DNA of 64,000 nucleotides from Escarpia spicata (Eukaryota; Annelida; Polychaeta; Sabellida; Siboglinidae): NCBI GenBank assembly GCA_963995525.1, contig OZ023213.1, positions 23,970,598 to 24,034,597 of the forward strand, read 5' to 3'. Shown piece by piece: positions 24,501 to 37,089 of this stretch (position 1 is its first letter; each line of letters starts with the position of its first letter). The notes under the pieces were generated by a model. It saw only the letters and a program-made list of their open reading frames with translations, ran no database searches and was not told where the DNA came from. The position numbers and the translations under genes were made by a program.

Positions 24501-25400
24501 TTCCGTTTTCGGACCAGTTTGATTTTACACACAGAGCTTTGATTCTTATGTTACATTTCAACAGACTACACAATCAGGTGCTTTTTTCTACAAGCGTTTT
24601 CTCCACGTGTACTGGTCAGTTCAGCAATGCGCGGTCTTTGATCTAGCACTTCTTTATACACAGCGTGCGTTTCGTCTTACACACCCCGTCTCGACAACGT
24701 GATCTGTTAATGCCCTGAAACTGACCACGAACACACATTCACATACATTGTACTTGATTTATATAAATAAAATAATTAAATGTGGCCCGCCACAGCGAAC
24801 CGGGTATTAAGTCGCACAGGCTTATTCGGCACACGAGCCAAAAATAGCTGCGTATGCCGTGTTCCATCAATCATTCAATGTTGTGATTTTTGCAGAATGT
24901 ATCCCGTAGGCTGTAATTTTATCTTTCAGTGTCCCGTTTGTTTGTCAACATATAATTAATGTATGATTGCTGTAAGCATTGGACTTCATAGTAGTCAAAA
25001 TTTTAATTTTTTTTCTCAAAAGGTTGCGTAATTTGTAATATGTCAAATTTGTAATATGTCAAAAAATAATACCCACTTTACTGCGACGGGTCAGAAATGT
25101 AGGATATTTCATAATACTGGGCTTCTAATCGCCATTTTAAAAAGCCCAGTTTGTCAGTTTCGCTATTTTTCCGTACTTTCAGCTCAAGTCCAGCGTGTTT
25201 GGCTATTTCTTGTTGTTATACATTACGATCATTGTTCAGAATTAGCATGACGTCAGTCCGCAACGCTTTACCAGTCTTCCACAATTGCACCGAGTTAAGC
25301 AGCTATATTTCTTTATCTATTTTTCTTGTATTCTTTATTTGTGTACATAATTGTAGGTCTAGATAATAATAACCTTTCATATTGCGCCGTATTTAAATAA
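21525..25400. other. No supported gene
   Basis: Mainly AT-rich unique-looking sequence, probably the 3' UTR/3' flank of P2X at its left end. Small frames (for example 21927-22139 and 23015-23203) show no recognisable domain. A short GTGCATGGATTCATG tandem stretch lies at 24375-24430. Confidence 0.5.
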
Positions 25401-25403
25401 ATA

Positions 25404-25536
<133 letters not shown>

Positions 25537-25558
25537 TATAACGTTATTATAATAACAT

Positions 25559-25798
25559 TCATAGATCTATATAAATATTACATATATAAAAGTAAGAGTA
25601 ATATATGTTATGTTTTCGACATGTTCCAACCTTTCGCTCATCGCACAATGCAAGACACTCCTTGTAGGGTTTTTCACACGCCCGCGTGCACCTCACATCC
25701 CGGTTCGGCATAATAAACCATGAATCCGCGAAGCACACCATTCCTATGGTTACCAGCAATACGACTATGAACTGAAAAATATCAACAGAAGCTCTCAT
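25559..25798 (-). CDS. Possible secreted small cysteine-rich peptide exon
   Basis: From the internal ATG at 25798 the minus strand codes about 79 residues. A short N-terminus is followed by a hydrophobic stretch (FIVVLLVTIGMVCFADS) that looks like a signal peptide. After it come five cysteines within about 25 residues (C-x3-C-x6-C-x3-C-x7-C), mixed with Lys/Arg. The end of the frame turns hydrophobic and Tyr-rich, so a splice donor may lie after GAGCGAAAG (GTTGGA), leaving the last cysteine in doubt. I do not recognise the family; size and layout fit secreted defence, signalling or venom-type peptides alike. An upstream ATG at 25891 would bury the signal. Confidence 0.4.
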   Translation of the reverse strand: MRASVDIFQFIVVLLVTIGMVCFADSWFIMPNRDVRCTRACEKPYKECLALCDERKVGTCRKHNIYYSYFYICNIYIDL

Positions 25799-25891
25799 TA
25801 TTCTGTTAATTATTTCGCAGCACCGTAATGAAGAACGGTAAATGAATTGAACCATGTATATATGCAGATTGTGTAGTTGTTTAATTTCCAT

Positions 25892-28040
25892 TTACATACA
25901 GGGATCTAAACCTATACAAAGCCGACGGTTTCTTCCACTACTCTAACCAACAGTTCGGTGGATTTGTGACTTTCATGAAGTTTTATGATACAAGCATAAA
26001 CTTTGATGCGCATATTGAGCCTACTTAAATACTTTTTCATTGCATTGTCAACGTTGTTAACAGTCGTAATTAATGGTGATCGGGGATAATTAACATATAT
26101 ACATTATAAAACTAAGGGTCTGTTTGACCTTTGAGGAAGCAAGTGTATTTTTCGTTGGCAGATTATAATGTGTGGGTTTGGTGATTAAAACTTTTTTAAA
26201 TATGTGTTTCCCGTGCAACAATATTATTTCTGATCAGATTTGTAACCTATCTCCCGCCACAGCCGCATAGGGTGGTACACTTGAGCAACCCTACGCAGCC
26301 CTTCATGCAGCATCATCGTATATGTTCTTGACACACTTTCGTTGCTTCTAGAAGAGACGTCCCACCAACAGTTGTCTGGTTTTGTCATCCTTGGTCACTC
26401 ACTCGGAGGAGGAAGTTTGGCCGTAGTAATCATCAGTATTAATCCCTGTTCGTGTGCTGAATGAGTGCGGCACTTGTAAAGGCGATCCTGTGTTCTACCT
26501 TTCTGTGCGAATATATGTTTGCGATCTTTTGGTGCACTTCTTGTATCGACCTGTCTGCGACTGTATGAAACAAAACCTGATACACCACAGCCTCGCCACC
26601 ACCTTTCACTATGACATTGTACTGGCATCACGGAAAACTCTCGTTGTCCTCATTGTAAAGTCTCCTTGGGAAACTCGGCAAAGGCATCAGCAAGCTTAAC
26701 ATCGAACGAGACAATGTCACATAGATGAACAGGTATTCGCCTAACATAAAAATGTTATCTATGACTTGAACGACGTGAAGACAGCATATATATCCCGTAC
26801 TGCTTTCACATAAATCACCACTCCACACTCATGCTGCAGGATGGTGGCCCCAAATTGGAACTTGGTCGGCAGTCCAGCTCTAAATGAGCTGTCATGACAG
26901 TGTGTAGACCGCTGAACAACATCACAATAAAGCAATATGCACCATGGTCAGGTCTACTAGATTTGCATTGTTGTTATGCACAAAGACTGTACTATAATAA
27001 TCTTGTGCACTATTCCTCGATTCTGACTTTCCAATGAGTTCTACGTAAATTCACGGAACTGGCCAGGCCAAGGCCAAGCCAAAGGCAAAACATTTCAACC
27101 CACTTCTGCAGTGCTGGACCAAAGAGCGAATGTTTTGTCGGCGAGTAGCATTTCGGGAAATTTTGGAACCGTGACAGGCGCCCAATTATTAAATAACTTT
27201 CTTTGTTATGTTGAATTTCGTTTCCGCGACCATCCTCAACATGTATACGTCTCCGTTTTTGATACCTACTGCTCTTTGGCTGCACAAATGGTTCACAATG
27301 TTTCTCGTATGAAACAAACATTAGGGCTTACAGTACATTCGTGGTCTACATTTGAAGTTGAATACGGCGGACAAACCATTGTCGAAATATTTTTGCAAAC
27401 CGTCCACGCAGCCTCCTAACTATGTATATATATGTGTGTGTGTGTGATTTGGTTTGATTTTCCAAATGCTTAACATCGAAAGTAACTTACTCCGCCGAAT
27501 AGTTTTAATACCTAGAATAACTAACAACGATCCAAAGTGTTCCCCACCACAATTAGGCAAGTATTACATTGTATGTTTTAATAAATGTATTAATTCTGTC
27601 ACGGTCCAGACGAGGCGCACACTCGTCTATTTTATTGTATTCGATAGGTGATCTCTTTCCGCCGACGAAGTTTTTGAACAATAATTATGTCTTTCCAATC
27701 ACAGCGTTGTTCACGATGTGCACATTTCGAAGTCGTCGTGGTCTTTGAATGAAGCAGTAAGAAGTATGTCTGTTAACCCCATTTGCCAAACCGGTTGTCA
27801 GGTTGGAAAAGCATGAACGTCGCTGGATGACGTTATGAATGTTTGAGCGCGTAGATGCTTACGTTTTCATCAGCAAAACATGCGCCAATTCCAGTATATA
27901 TATATATATATATTTATATTATACAGACATACATACACCATATTCATTTTGTCATTTTCGAGGACGTTACTCTTCTGGTGGATCGGGTTTAAAACAAATA
28001 ATTAAAGCATAAAATATTACTCTTGCGATGGTTAAATAAA
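25892..28040. other. Unassigned stretch
   Basis: No gene recognised. Frames at 26395-26631 (-) and 27111-27419 (+) are open over 78 and 102 codons. The latter (FLCYVEFRFRDHPQHVYVSV) has balanced, protein-like composition but matches nothing I know. An (AT)n tract lies at 27897-27915. Confidence 0.4.
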
Positions 28041-28930
28041 ACCATTTGTCAGGCAAACTGTGGACTGATACAGAACAGGGACGAGTCTGATTACAGAGCA
28101 GAAATAGAAAATCTTGTAAGCTGGGTCACAAACAATAAACTGTCTACGAAAGTAGCCAAGACAAAGGAAATGATTGTCGACTTCAGAAGAAATAAGTCAA
28201 TCCATGAGCCAGTTGTTATAAGTGGGCAAGACGTGGAGGTAGTGACATCTTACAAGTGTTTGGGCACAGTAGTAACATCAGACCTGTCTTGGGCTGAACA
28301 TGTTATGTTTACCATGAAGAAAGGTCACCTAAGGCTTTACTTCTTGAGGCAACTGAACAAGTTCAAAGTAGACAACACCATCATGGTGCTCTTTTACCGA
28401 TCTATAGTAGAAAGTGTCTTTAGTTTTAGCATCCTAGTCTGGTTGTCAGGAGTCACAAAGAAGGAGCAATAGCTTGGAGAAACTAGTTCTAACTGCTGGA
28501 AAGGTCATAGGAAAGGTACCACCATCACTGGAACAAATTTATCATGATCGAGCTCTAAAAAGGTAAAAGTCATTGAAAGAAAAAATGTCATCGTCTTAAC
28601 TGCCTACTTCAGCCTCTACCATCAGACAAAAGATTACGAACGATACTGACAAGGACAGGGAGGTACAGGCAAACCTTCCTGCCACATGATATCCTAATTT
28701 ATAATGCACAGTAAACACCTGACATTTCATTGGCTGTGATGCTGTCATTTGTTCTGCATATATAGTTTTGGATCTTGCCAACAATGTTTTGTGACACCAG
28801 TGAGAGGGCCTATTATCTGTGATGTGTTTATGTATATGGTATGATTTCTTTGCTTACTTTGTGCTCATTTATGTTTAGCTAATATAGAAAAGAGAATTCC
28901 TTCGGACAATAAAGATTATTATTATTATTT
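28041..28930 (+). mobile_element. 5'-truncated L2-like LINE
   Basis: The frame from about 28050 to 28470 reads DESDYRAEIENLVSWVTNNK, TKEMIVDFRRNKS, YKCLGTVVTSDLSWAEH and LFYRSIVESV. This is the RT C-terminal half typical of L2/CR1-group elements. After the stop at 28470 a frameshifted continuation (LEKLVLTAGKVIGKVPPSLE) is still readable. It ends with CGGACAATAAAGATTATTAT, a (TTA)n tail. Dead copy. Confidence 0.8.
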
Positions 28931-29925
28931 AACCAAATTAGGTCACAGCATTTAAGATTCACACTTAAAATAGCGACCTCGGTTCACACAAAGCGTCAAT
29001 TAGCTAGACTACGTGAAGGCATGACCTACCGTGGAGTTCTTCATTTTGTCGTCTTCCTCGTCGTCGGACACTTCAGTTACTTCGCTAGCTCCGTTGTATT
29101 ATGCGTGCGCTGGTTGCAAGCATTCATCTAGGCTATAGGTTGTAATTTTATACTGCCACGGAGATAGTATTTATAAGATTTGATGCATAGCCTAGTGACC
29201 CTATTGTGGAAATCGTCACTCGAATTTTGAAGTGTGGACGTCAGTTTACGTGTTTACCTTGCACTCCCACGTTCCAATGAGTGAATGACCACTCGACGTC
29301 GGAAGTGAGTGTAACAAGAATATACGGCAAGAGGAACCACTCAGCCTAAATACTGGTCGAAAACTGAAGCCGAGCAATTAGCGGCGCCACTAGGCGGTTA
29401 GTTAGGAGAACTACGCAAGGATTCTTGTCCGATCGAAACAGCGGCAATACTGTCGATAACCTCCAATATGAGTGTAAGATCAAGCAGACAGAATCACCTC
29501 TCACACTTTACCTTACCACAAGTTCTAAATAACGAGACACTGGTATATTTGTATAAGGGAACTAAATGTATTTACACGGATGCAAGTTGCAAATCGTGTA
29601 ATTAAATGATACTTTTGACGGATTCTCGTCCGTTTGAAATAGCGGCACTGTCTGTTGACATCATTGTAACACCAGTCGGTCTCTTAGTACACAAAAAATC
29701 ATCCACACTTTTGTTTATTACAAAAGCCATATGTAGTGCACGCACACTACAGCCAAAACATGCTACTCTCTTTTCGTAAGTTAATTGCTACATATGTAGA
29801 TAAACATTCACTTTTTGTCGACTAAAATTACTACTAATGTGTATCTGCAGTGCTGTCGCGTCTCGGCGAATAGTTTGTCTAGCTCTTGTCGTCAGTTCTT
29901 TTTGCTGTATGTTTTTAATTGCACA
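28931..29925. other. Unassigned, with an internal diverged duplication
   Basis: No gene seen. Blocks at 29417-29515 (GGATTCTTGTCCGATCGAAA, AGCGGCAATACTGTC) and 29619-29700 (GGATTCTCGTCCGTTTGAAA, AGCGGCACTGTCTGTT) are diverged copies about 200 bp apart. Confidence 0.5.
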
Positions 29926-30048
29926 CACACGCGAGCAGGCAAACACACATACACACACACTCACACATACACACACACTCACACTCACACACACACGCAC
30001 ACGCACACGCACACGCACACGCACACACACACACGCACGCACACGCAT
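29926..30048 (+). repeat. Imperfect (CA)n microsatellite
   Basis: CA-rich run with ACACGC and ACTCAC interruptions. Confidence 0.9.
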
Positions 30049-30185
30049 GATTTCGTAAGTTTACGTGTTCAATTATGCCTGGCCGTACTATTTATTTGGG
30101 TCGTGACGCGATCGCGACTTCCAAAATGACGCATGCGAAGCACGTCGAAACCTTTGAAGTTGCTAAAAATCACCCGGCAAATAAT

Positions 30186-30345
30186 TTATTTACATCAAGA
30201 ATAATATAGATCCCAACACCGACCCCTGTGGCACTGCACTCAAAACTGGTTTCCAGTTTGAAATCTCCCCCTCTACTATTACTCTCTCTTCTGTCTGTCA
30301 ACCGTGTTTGTATCCAACTGATAACACCATCCCCTATACAATGAA
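30186..30345 (-). mobile_element. CR1-like LINE RT fragment
   Basis: Closely similar to the RT segment at 33537-33695 (shared ACTCAAAACTGGTTTCCAG and CACCATCCCCTATAC). It is cut off abruptly at about 30340, where the 3' flank of TIL unit 1 begins. Confidence 0.7.
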
Positions 30346-30355
30346 CCATATTGAC

Positions 30356-30561
30356 TCATTCGATCTCTATCTGTGGTGGCGACCATAGTTTCAGCTCCTT
30401 GCACGTGTCCATGTCGAGGCAGTTGCTACCTCGCTGGTAGGGTCTGGATCGAGGAATTTGGCACCTCACGACACATGTAATGCTGCAGTTGATGAACGGT
30501 TTACAGCAAATTCGAGTGCATTTGCGTCCACACGTAATCCACACGAGCTCACCAGGACACA
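30356..30561 (-). pseudogene. C8-TIL family unit 1: isolated terminal TIL exon
   Basis: The minus strand has acceptor GTTTGCAG| at the same place as in units 3 and 4, then [18 protein letters not shown] and ends ...LKLWSPPQIEIE with a stop. TIL (trypsin-inhibitor-like) domains are small ten-cysteine modules. Here cysteine 8 is Ile (RCQIPRS instead of RCQCPRS) and one extra Cys appears (ICCK). No C8 exons are found upstream on this strand. Probably a dead or partial copy; the frame itself is open. Confidence 0.65.
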
Positions 30562-30633
30562 CTGCAAACACGTACGATTCGACAACATGTACACGACAGA
30601 GACATGTGCGAGGTGGAATATAATACGCAAAGG

Positions 30634-30635
<2 letters not shown>

Positions 30636-30690
<55 letters not shown>

Positions 30691-30745
30691 TGCGTGCGTG
30701 TGTGTGTGAGTGTGTGTGTGTGTGTGTGCGTGTACGTGTGTGTTT
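30636..30745 (+). repeat. (GT)n microsatellite in the TIL-unit intron
   Basis: GT run with CGTGCGTG and GAGTG interruptions. A GT tract occurs at the same relative place, just upstream (minus sense) of each TIL exon. Confidence 0.95.
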
Positions 30746-31825
30746 TTTCTTTGTCTCATTGTCTACTATGGGGAATACAGTTATGATTTCATCAGCATAT
30801 ATATGCATTCAATTACGGCCATATTATTTATTGTAACTTCCAAAATGTGCTGTGCTCACGATTGTATGAACCACTCCGTCACATTCTCGTCAAATTACAT
30901 TAGTATGCATTTGATAAACGTGCAGTTTGATATAAAGATTGTGGAAAACAAATGTCAGTGATGTTCTTAGCAGGGAAACATCTTACAATAACTAAAGTAT
31001 CCATCTCTTATCACAAGCGCCACGAACACTTACTATAGGTCCAACTAACACTTATGTGAGCAGTGAATTCAACACTTAAGTGGCAACAGAAGTATTAGGC
31101 CTTACTAATCATACTTGCCAGCTGTTGTGCTTTGAGTGTTTATTGTAGCTATATAAGATGTCAACCCTAGGCTTACTCGTCAATGGCTCTACAAGTCACA
31201 ATGCATAAATATGAGATGAATCAAAATAAATATGGTATGTCAATTACATAGCTGCCAGTTATTGACATGGAAGTAACTATGACGTCGCATGATTTGTTTG
31301 TCTACCAAGACTATTCAACTAAGATTCTATTCAGTCTGAGTTACACCACTAACAGTTACCTCCCATGGACGGGACAGAAGACAATGTTATATCTAGTTAA
31401 GTCGTACGATTTCTGCTGTAGAATTAACCAATCCTGCCTAATGTTGTTTCTCCCAACCTGTCCAGTATCATCTTTGTACGTTGTATCTACAATAATGTAC
31501 CTAGTTGAGTGTTTTACTTGCATTTATTAGTTGTGTGGACTGCATTGTGTTTTAAAATTATTATTATTGTGAAGCACGTTTTGAAGGACGAGAAACTGTT
31601 TTTGAATTATAACCAAGATGAGTAGACTACTTACGTTGTTCTTAAGCGCACAGCACAGGAAGCCTACGCAGGACAGAAGATAAAGAAGACAATGTGGAAA
31701 CGGACATATGAGAAGTAAAGTACAAAAACGTGACGGTGTGTGAAACGCCGACACCAGACGGGCTACAGACCGACAGCAGTGGCGCTATTTTACGGAAACC
31801 TTAAGTGGTACTTAACATCACGAAG
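30746..31825. other. Paralogous intergenic block (unit 1/2 duplication)
   Basis: 30900-31130 matches 34355-34590 (for example CTCTTATCACAAGCGCCA). 31190-31500 matches 37990-38260 (CATGGACGGGACA, TCAGTCTGAGTTAC). 31650-31810 matches 38585-38740. No gene is evident; the block marks old tandem duplications of the TIL neighbourhood. Confidence 0.65.
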
Positions 31826-32045
31826 AAGAGTGGGGGAGTGAGTTAGTCAGTTAGTTAGTTAGTTAGATAGTTAGTATATGTGAGTGCATGAGTGCGTGCG
31901 TGAATGAGTGAGTGAGTGAGTGGTGAGTGACTGAGTGTGTGACTGAGTGCGTGCGTGCGTGAGTGCGTGAGTGTTTGCATGAGTGTTTGCGTGAGTGCGT
32001 GGGTGTGAGTGAATGAATGAGTGGGTGAGGGGTGGGTGTGTGAGT
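31826..32045 (+). repeat. (GTGA)n-type array, downstream of TIL unit 2
   Basis: Imperfect GAGT/GCGT tetranucleotides, preceded by GTTAGTTAGTTAG. It holds the same position relative to the TIL unit as the arrays at 38745, 54484 and 59145. Confidence 0.9.
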
Positions 32046-32559
32046 CTTGGTGATTGTCAATGTGTATGGACTTTAAAAAAATACATGTTTTGAAAAAAAC
32101 ATTTAAATCATTCATGATATAAATTAGCCAGTAGCAAAGCATATTATTTTTTTAAACACATTGACACGAAACCAATGATTGTTTCTTTGTTTTAATCGTT
32201 AACCAAAGCCCTACCAGAGAAAACATTTGACGTGTTTAACGGGCATTGAGCCATGGCCTCCTTTTTAAACAATATTTTCCGCATTACCTTTTGTACCATT
32301 ACAATGGGAGACAAGGTTGGTCCCTTTGACTTCCTCTTTTTCAAAATTCTTGATTCACCACAACGCGCTAATAGGAAACACCATGTGTAGGCCTACCGCT
32401 ACGCATCGGTAGATTTTAGATTTTCCAAAAAAATACATATAACAGTCTCAATTCATTAGTTATTTTATTATCATTGCACATAGAAGTTCAAGGTACAGAC
32501 GTGCATTCAGTCGGTGGCAATTATGCCTGCTTGGATGACAACATTAATCAGTTACTGAT

Positions 32560-33716
32560 CATGGTTTAACAAGATTTAACAAGATTGCCTTCCAGAGCTA
32601 TAAGCTCCAGACGGCATGCGGACAAGGAAGCCTTTGGCTTATCGAGAGTCCAACAATTTTCCACCTATATAACCCGCCCTCGCCAGATAGCTGTCAATTT
32701 TATTATTTATTTTTGAACATATTCACACTGCTAGCATTAACACAATCATCAGATAATTTGTTCCAGTCATTTATTGTCCTCTGAGAGAATGAGTACTTTC
32801 TCATATCCAACCTACACTGTTCCTTGACAAATGCTGCATTGTGCCCTCTAATTATACTATGTAATAATATATATATATATAATAATATATATATATTCTT
32901 TCAATTTGAAGAACATATTTCTATCAATATCCTCATAACCATTCAATATCTTAAAAATTTCAATTTTGTATCCTCTTAGTCTCCTAGTCTCTAGTGTTGT
33001 CAACCCACATTCTAATAGGCATCTTTCAGTTCAGTAATGAGCTTAGTTGTTCATCGTTGCACTCTGTCTAGCTAATCTATGTCTTTCTTACGATGTCGCT
33101 GCCATGCTTGTATACAATATTCCAAATGTGGCCTAACTATTGCTTTGTACAGTGGTACAATTAGCTGTTTCTCCTTATATGTGGTATTTCTCCTAATTAG
33201 CCCTAATATTTGGTTACACTTTAAAGCAGCAATTCCACATTGTTACGAAACTTTCATGTCAGCACTAACTGTTACTCCTAAGTCCTTGTCTTTTACAGTT
33301 TTACCTAATATAGTATCCTTCATTATGTATTCTTTGTTCACATTTCTATGTCCTATGTGGATGCATTTACACTTCCTAAAAATGGAATAACATTTGCCAT
33401 TTTTCAGGCCATTTGACTAGTTTGGCTAGACCATCCTGTAAAGTGTGTTTACCTGCATCCGTTGTAACTGTTCTGAACACTTTTGTATCGTCTGCGATTT
33501 TCAGTACTTTGCTTGACACATCATCATCCAAATCATTTATATACATCAATAATAATATAGGTCCCATCACTGACTCATATAGCACTCCACTCAAAACTGG
33601 TTTCCAGTTCGAAATCTCCCCCTCAACTATTACTCCCTGTCTTCTATATGTCAACCATGCTTGTACCCAACTGATCACACCATCCCCTATACCATGGGCT
33701 TTTAGTAAATAGCTAT
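32560..33716 (-). mobile_element. CR1-like LINE, 5'-truncated and decayed
   Basis: The minus strand reads HGIGDGVISWVQAWL, SGVLYESVMGPILLLMYIND (normally GVPQGSVLGP) and IADDTKVF (normally FADD). After frameshifts it continues with MRKYSFSQRTINDWNKLSDD, the CR1 C-terminus. It ends near 32560 with two copies of a 10-mer (TTAACAAGAT). It inserted into the 3' flank of TIL unit 2. Confidence 0.8.
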
Positions 33717-33848
33717 CATATGATTCTAAGAAGTAGACTTTCGTTAAGCCAACGCCCAATGGCTGTTTCGTCAGACCACGGAAAGGACGGGTCATCTAGG
33801 ATAGTGAAGGACGTATTCGATCTTCTTCAGTGCTTGAACCATATCGAC

Positions 33849-34036
33849 TCATTCGATCTCGATCTGTAGCGGCGACCACAGTTTCAGCCCCTTGCACGTG
33901 TCCATGCCGTGCTGGTAGGGTCTGGATCGAGGACATTGGAACCTCGCGACACACTTGTAGCTGCAGTTGATGAACGGCTTACAGCAAGTTCAAGTGAATT
34001 TGCGTCCACACGTCGTCCACTTGTACACAACAGAGC
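33849..34036 (-). pseudogene. C8-TIL family unit 2: broken TIL exon
   Basis: The minus strand keeps WTTCGRKFT, then a stop where unit 4 has the Arg of TRTC, then CCKPFINCSYKCVARFQCPR. The CPGEL start and splice acceptor are deleted, one Cys is Phe (RKF) and another Phe replaces the Cys of ARC. It ends LWSPLQIEIE stop like unit 1, so units 1 and 2 are sister copies. Clearly dead. Confidence 0.75.
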
Positions 34037-34429
34037 CATGTGCGAGGTGTGTGTGGACTATAACATGCAAAGGATGTGTGTGTGTGTATTTTCTTTGTTT
34101 CATTGTCTAATATGAGGAATACAGTTATGCTTTCATATGCGATCGTAACTTCCAAAGTTATGCACGCGAAGTCGACACCTTTGAAGTAGCAAAACATCAC
34201 CCGGCCTATGACATAAATATAAAATTGTACCTTTGCGATCTGCATTCCGCTCTAATCGTATTCAACAGCTGCCGGAGTAGCCGAAATAATCGGATGCGGC
34301 CTGTTGCCTTCTCCGATTATGTGAATTATTCTGCCACCGTCTCGTTCAATTACAGCTGCATGCAAGTGGGAAACGTGCAAGTTGATGTAAATACTGTGCA
34401 AGACAAATGTCAGTGACGTACTTAGCAGC

Positions 34430-36380
34430 GAAGCATCTTACAACAGAGTAAAGTATCCACCTCTTATCACAAGCGCCATGAACACTTATAGTAAGTCCAA
34501 CTGACAGTTAGTGTACAGTTAACTCAACATTAACCCTTGGGAACCGAAGTATTGTAAAGGCCCCGCTAATCATATTTGCCAGTTATTTTGCTTTTAGTGT
34601 ATGTTGCCATAGATTGTCGAAGATCTTAAACCACGCACGTAGATGTCTATTCTTGGGCTGCACAATACATAAGGGCTAGAATTTTAAAAGATGTACCAAT
34701 ACAAAATTTGGATGTCTTCACATTTTAAAATGCTCTTAAACGCATACCATAACATTTTTGTTCAGAATTAATAGTTACGTGAATAGACATCCATATTCCG
34801 AGTTTGAGTATGTATGACTGCCTATATATTTTGGCTATAGTTAAGATTTATACACCCTAGATCACAACCAAGTAGCCAAAAGACCAATGTCCACAGCATC
34901 ATTTTCAAAATGGCAGAGAAACGTAAAAATATACCCGTGACCAGAATGTTAGTTTCAGCTGTTCCAGTCCGTAGAACAAACATTTGAGAATAATGTTAGA
35001 GCGAACCATGGTATTACTGGCAATATTCTTTATGAAGTGCATGCTTATAGAATGTGTTTCGAAAACGGTGTTTACTACGACATCCAACTTTGTAGTAGTT
35101 AGTAAAAAAAGAAGGAATATAGTAATAAAAGTATTCGAACGCCTAATGTGTCTACCAATAAACATAGATCCGAAAACAAGCACCCTGTTTGGCTAGGTTG
35201 AGACGTAAATGCGCAATAATGTATGTAATATTTCAACAAATGTTGCGTCATGTTTAACAGATGTGTGTACGACATCCATTTTCTCAAACACTATTAATTC
35301 CAAAGCAGAGCTTAAAGGAAACATGATGCACATAGACAATTTTTTTCAAAAAATGTAATTAAGTCTAGATAATTATTATAATTCTGGCCACAACGTCCAG
35401 GAGAAATATAATGTGTTTACTACAACAGCGTGACAAAATGTTTGCTACGACATCCGCCTATAATAAAATGTTGTAATTTACTTTGTCCCGTTGTCACTTT
35501 TACCTATTTACATTCGGGTATCCAAACTTATGACGTTGGATTTTTCAAAAAGGATAGTTGGCTGTTGTTTATTTATCTTTTCCCAGAAATTGTATGGTGA
35601 CAGTATGCATTTTGTCAATACTAAGGCTTGTAGTGTTAACTTGAGACTACACTGAGTTAGTAAAACGTACTGATCGTTGAGGGAACACGTGATTGTTCAA
35701 ATGATACTACATAGAATCGACATTGGCATGGGACTTTCCGTGCACATGCACGTTAAATCCAAGCTAAAATGTCGATGTCATAGTAAACTACGACAGTTTA
35801 CCTTTCTAAAAGCAAATCAAAATTGATAAGTGTGCACATTTAACATCATATAGGTGCCTGCATTATAATACCATCTGGAAATGAGATAACATATCAGTGC
35901 ATTGTGTTATTTTATGTGTTTAATTACATTTAGTTGTACGCAAAACATGCCAACAATATTGACGGCTGTATGATGATAGTCAATATAAGTATGTCAACAA
36001 CACATGTCATTGCAGCCACGCAGTATGGGTAGACACATTGGTGCAAACTGCAAGAAATAGCGTAATAAGCAAAGAATTGGTCATAAAAAGAAGGAAGCGA
36101 TGCGTGTACATTGGTAGTGTGTACCTCACCACAGACAAGTATTGACAAAAGGAGAAGGCTCGGAAGAAGGTATGTGAATCAATGGCAAGTCACTTTTAAA
36201 TGGACTACGCCGAAAATTACGGTTGTAACTACGGCGAGGTAGTTAAAAGTGCTTACTACAATCAATAACAGATCACGATTCCCGTAAGCCTGGTTGTTAA
36301 TTATTCACAGATGATGGCCCACTATATTACTTAAGTTATGTTGGGGTCACTGCTGAGCCCAGCCATGCAACACCAACACA
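34430..36380. other. No gene; dispersed short motif
   Basis: No recognisable coding. A motif close to GTTTACTACGACATCC recurs near 35070, 35267 (partial), 35419 (diverged) and 35450, with reverse-orientation forms at about 35770 and 37785. Confidence 0.45.
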
Positions 36381-36399
36381 AATAAAGTGATATCGGAGA

Positions 36400-37085
36400 T
36401 CAGCTGGTTCGAAACGTCACGTTGGTACATTACCTCACTGATTCTCTCACTAGGCAGTTTCAGAAAAAACATACTATCTACCTCACTGTTCATCACCAAT
36501 TCTTGTTTGACGTCGCTATCAAATGGAAATATTTCGAGTCAGGCAGCGGAAAAGGATCCTGCGACGGAGTAGGAGGGACTGCCAATGGAAATGCAGGTTT
36601 GGCATTTAAGCGGGATCTCACCGTTTACAGCGCAGAAACCTTCAGTTAGTGGGACTTGGATAAACCAATTCAAATATGGCATACTTGATGGTAACCGTAG
36701 ATGAGGTGGCAGAGGCTCACTAGGAAACCTCCAATGAAATGCAAATTCGTAGCACCACGCATCTAAACAGAGTAATGCCTGTAGTTGCGGGACAGGTATT
36801 CACATGAGAGACATCTAGTCTTAAAGACTGTTGCTTCTTAAACGGCAAGTTCCGCCCGGTATGCTCTGGATGGACAATGCATCTGACCACAACAATTCCT
36901 CCTCTCACATGACGGAGTGATACAAACCAACATGACCTATTCAGCACCTCCTTGGGCAGGTGGACGACACAACATCTGAAGAAGCAATCAATTGGAGACT
37001 TTGTGGCTGCTCTTTACGACTGTATTGTGGTCTGGTGAAAGACATCGATAACGAAGACAGAGACTACTTGACCTCCTTCATGGTC
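36400..37085 (+). pseudogene. Decayed mobile-element-associated protein fragment (GKG-DGVGG family)
   Basis: The frame 36422-36649 reads QFQKKHTIYLTVHHQF, then WKYFESGSGKGSCDGVGG and LAFKRDLTVYSAETF. To my memory this is the core of an uncharacterised invertebrate family (consensus YFESGHGKGPCDGVGGTxKR). A C-terminal piece, IGDFVAALYD, is readable at 36991-37020 in another frame. Same family as the antisense remnant at 7.9-9.2 kb. Dead copy. Confidence 0.6.
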
Positions 37086-37089
37086 AGAA

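Noticed and set aside
30604..30836. CVCVCV and HTHTHT frames at all (GT)n/(CA)n runs
   Set aside because: Dinucleotide repeats give open frames by chance; no start context, domain or flanking exon supports them.
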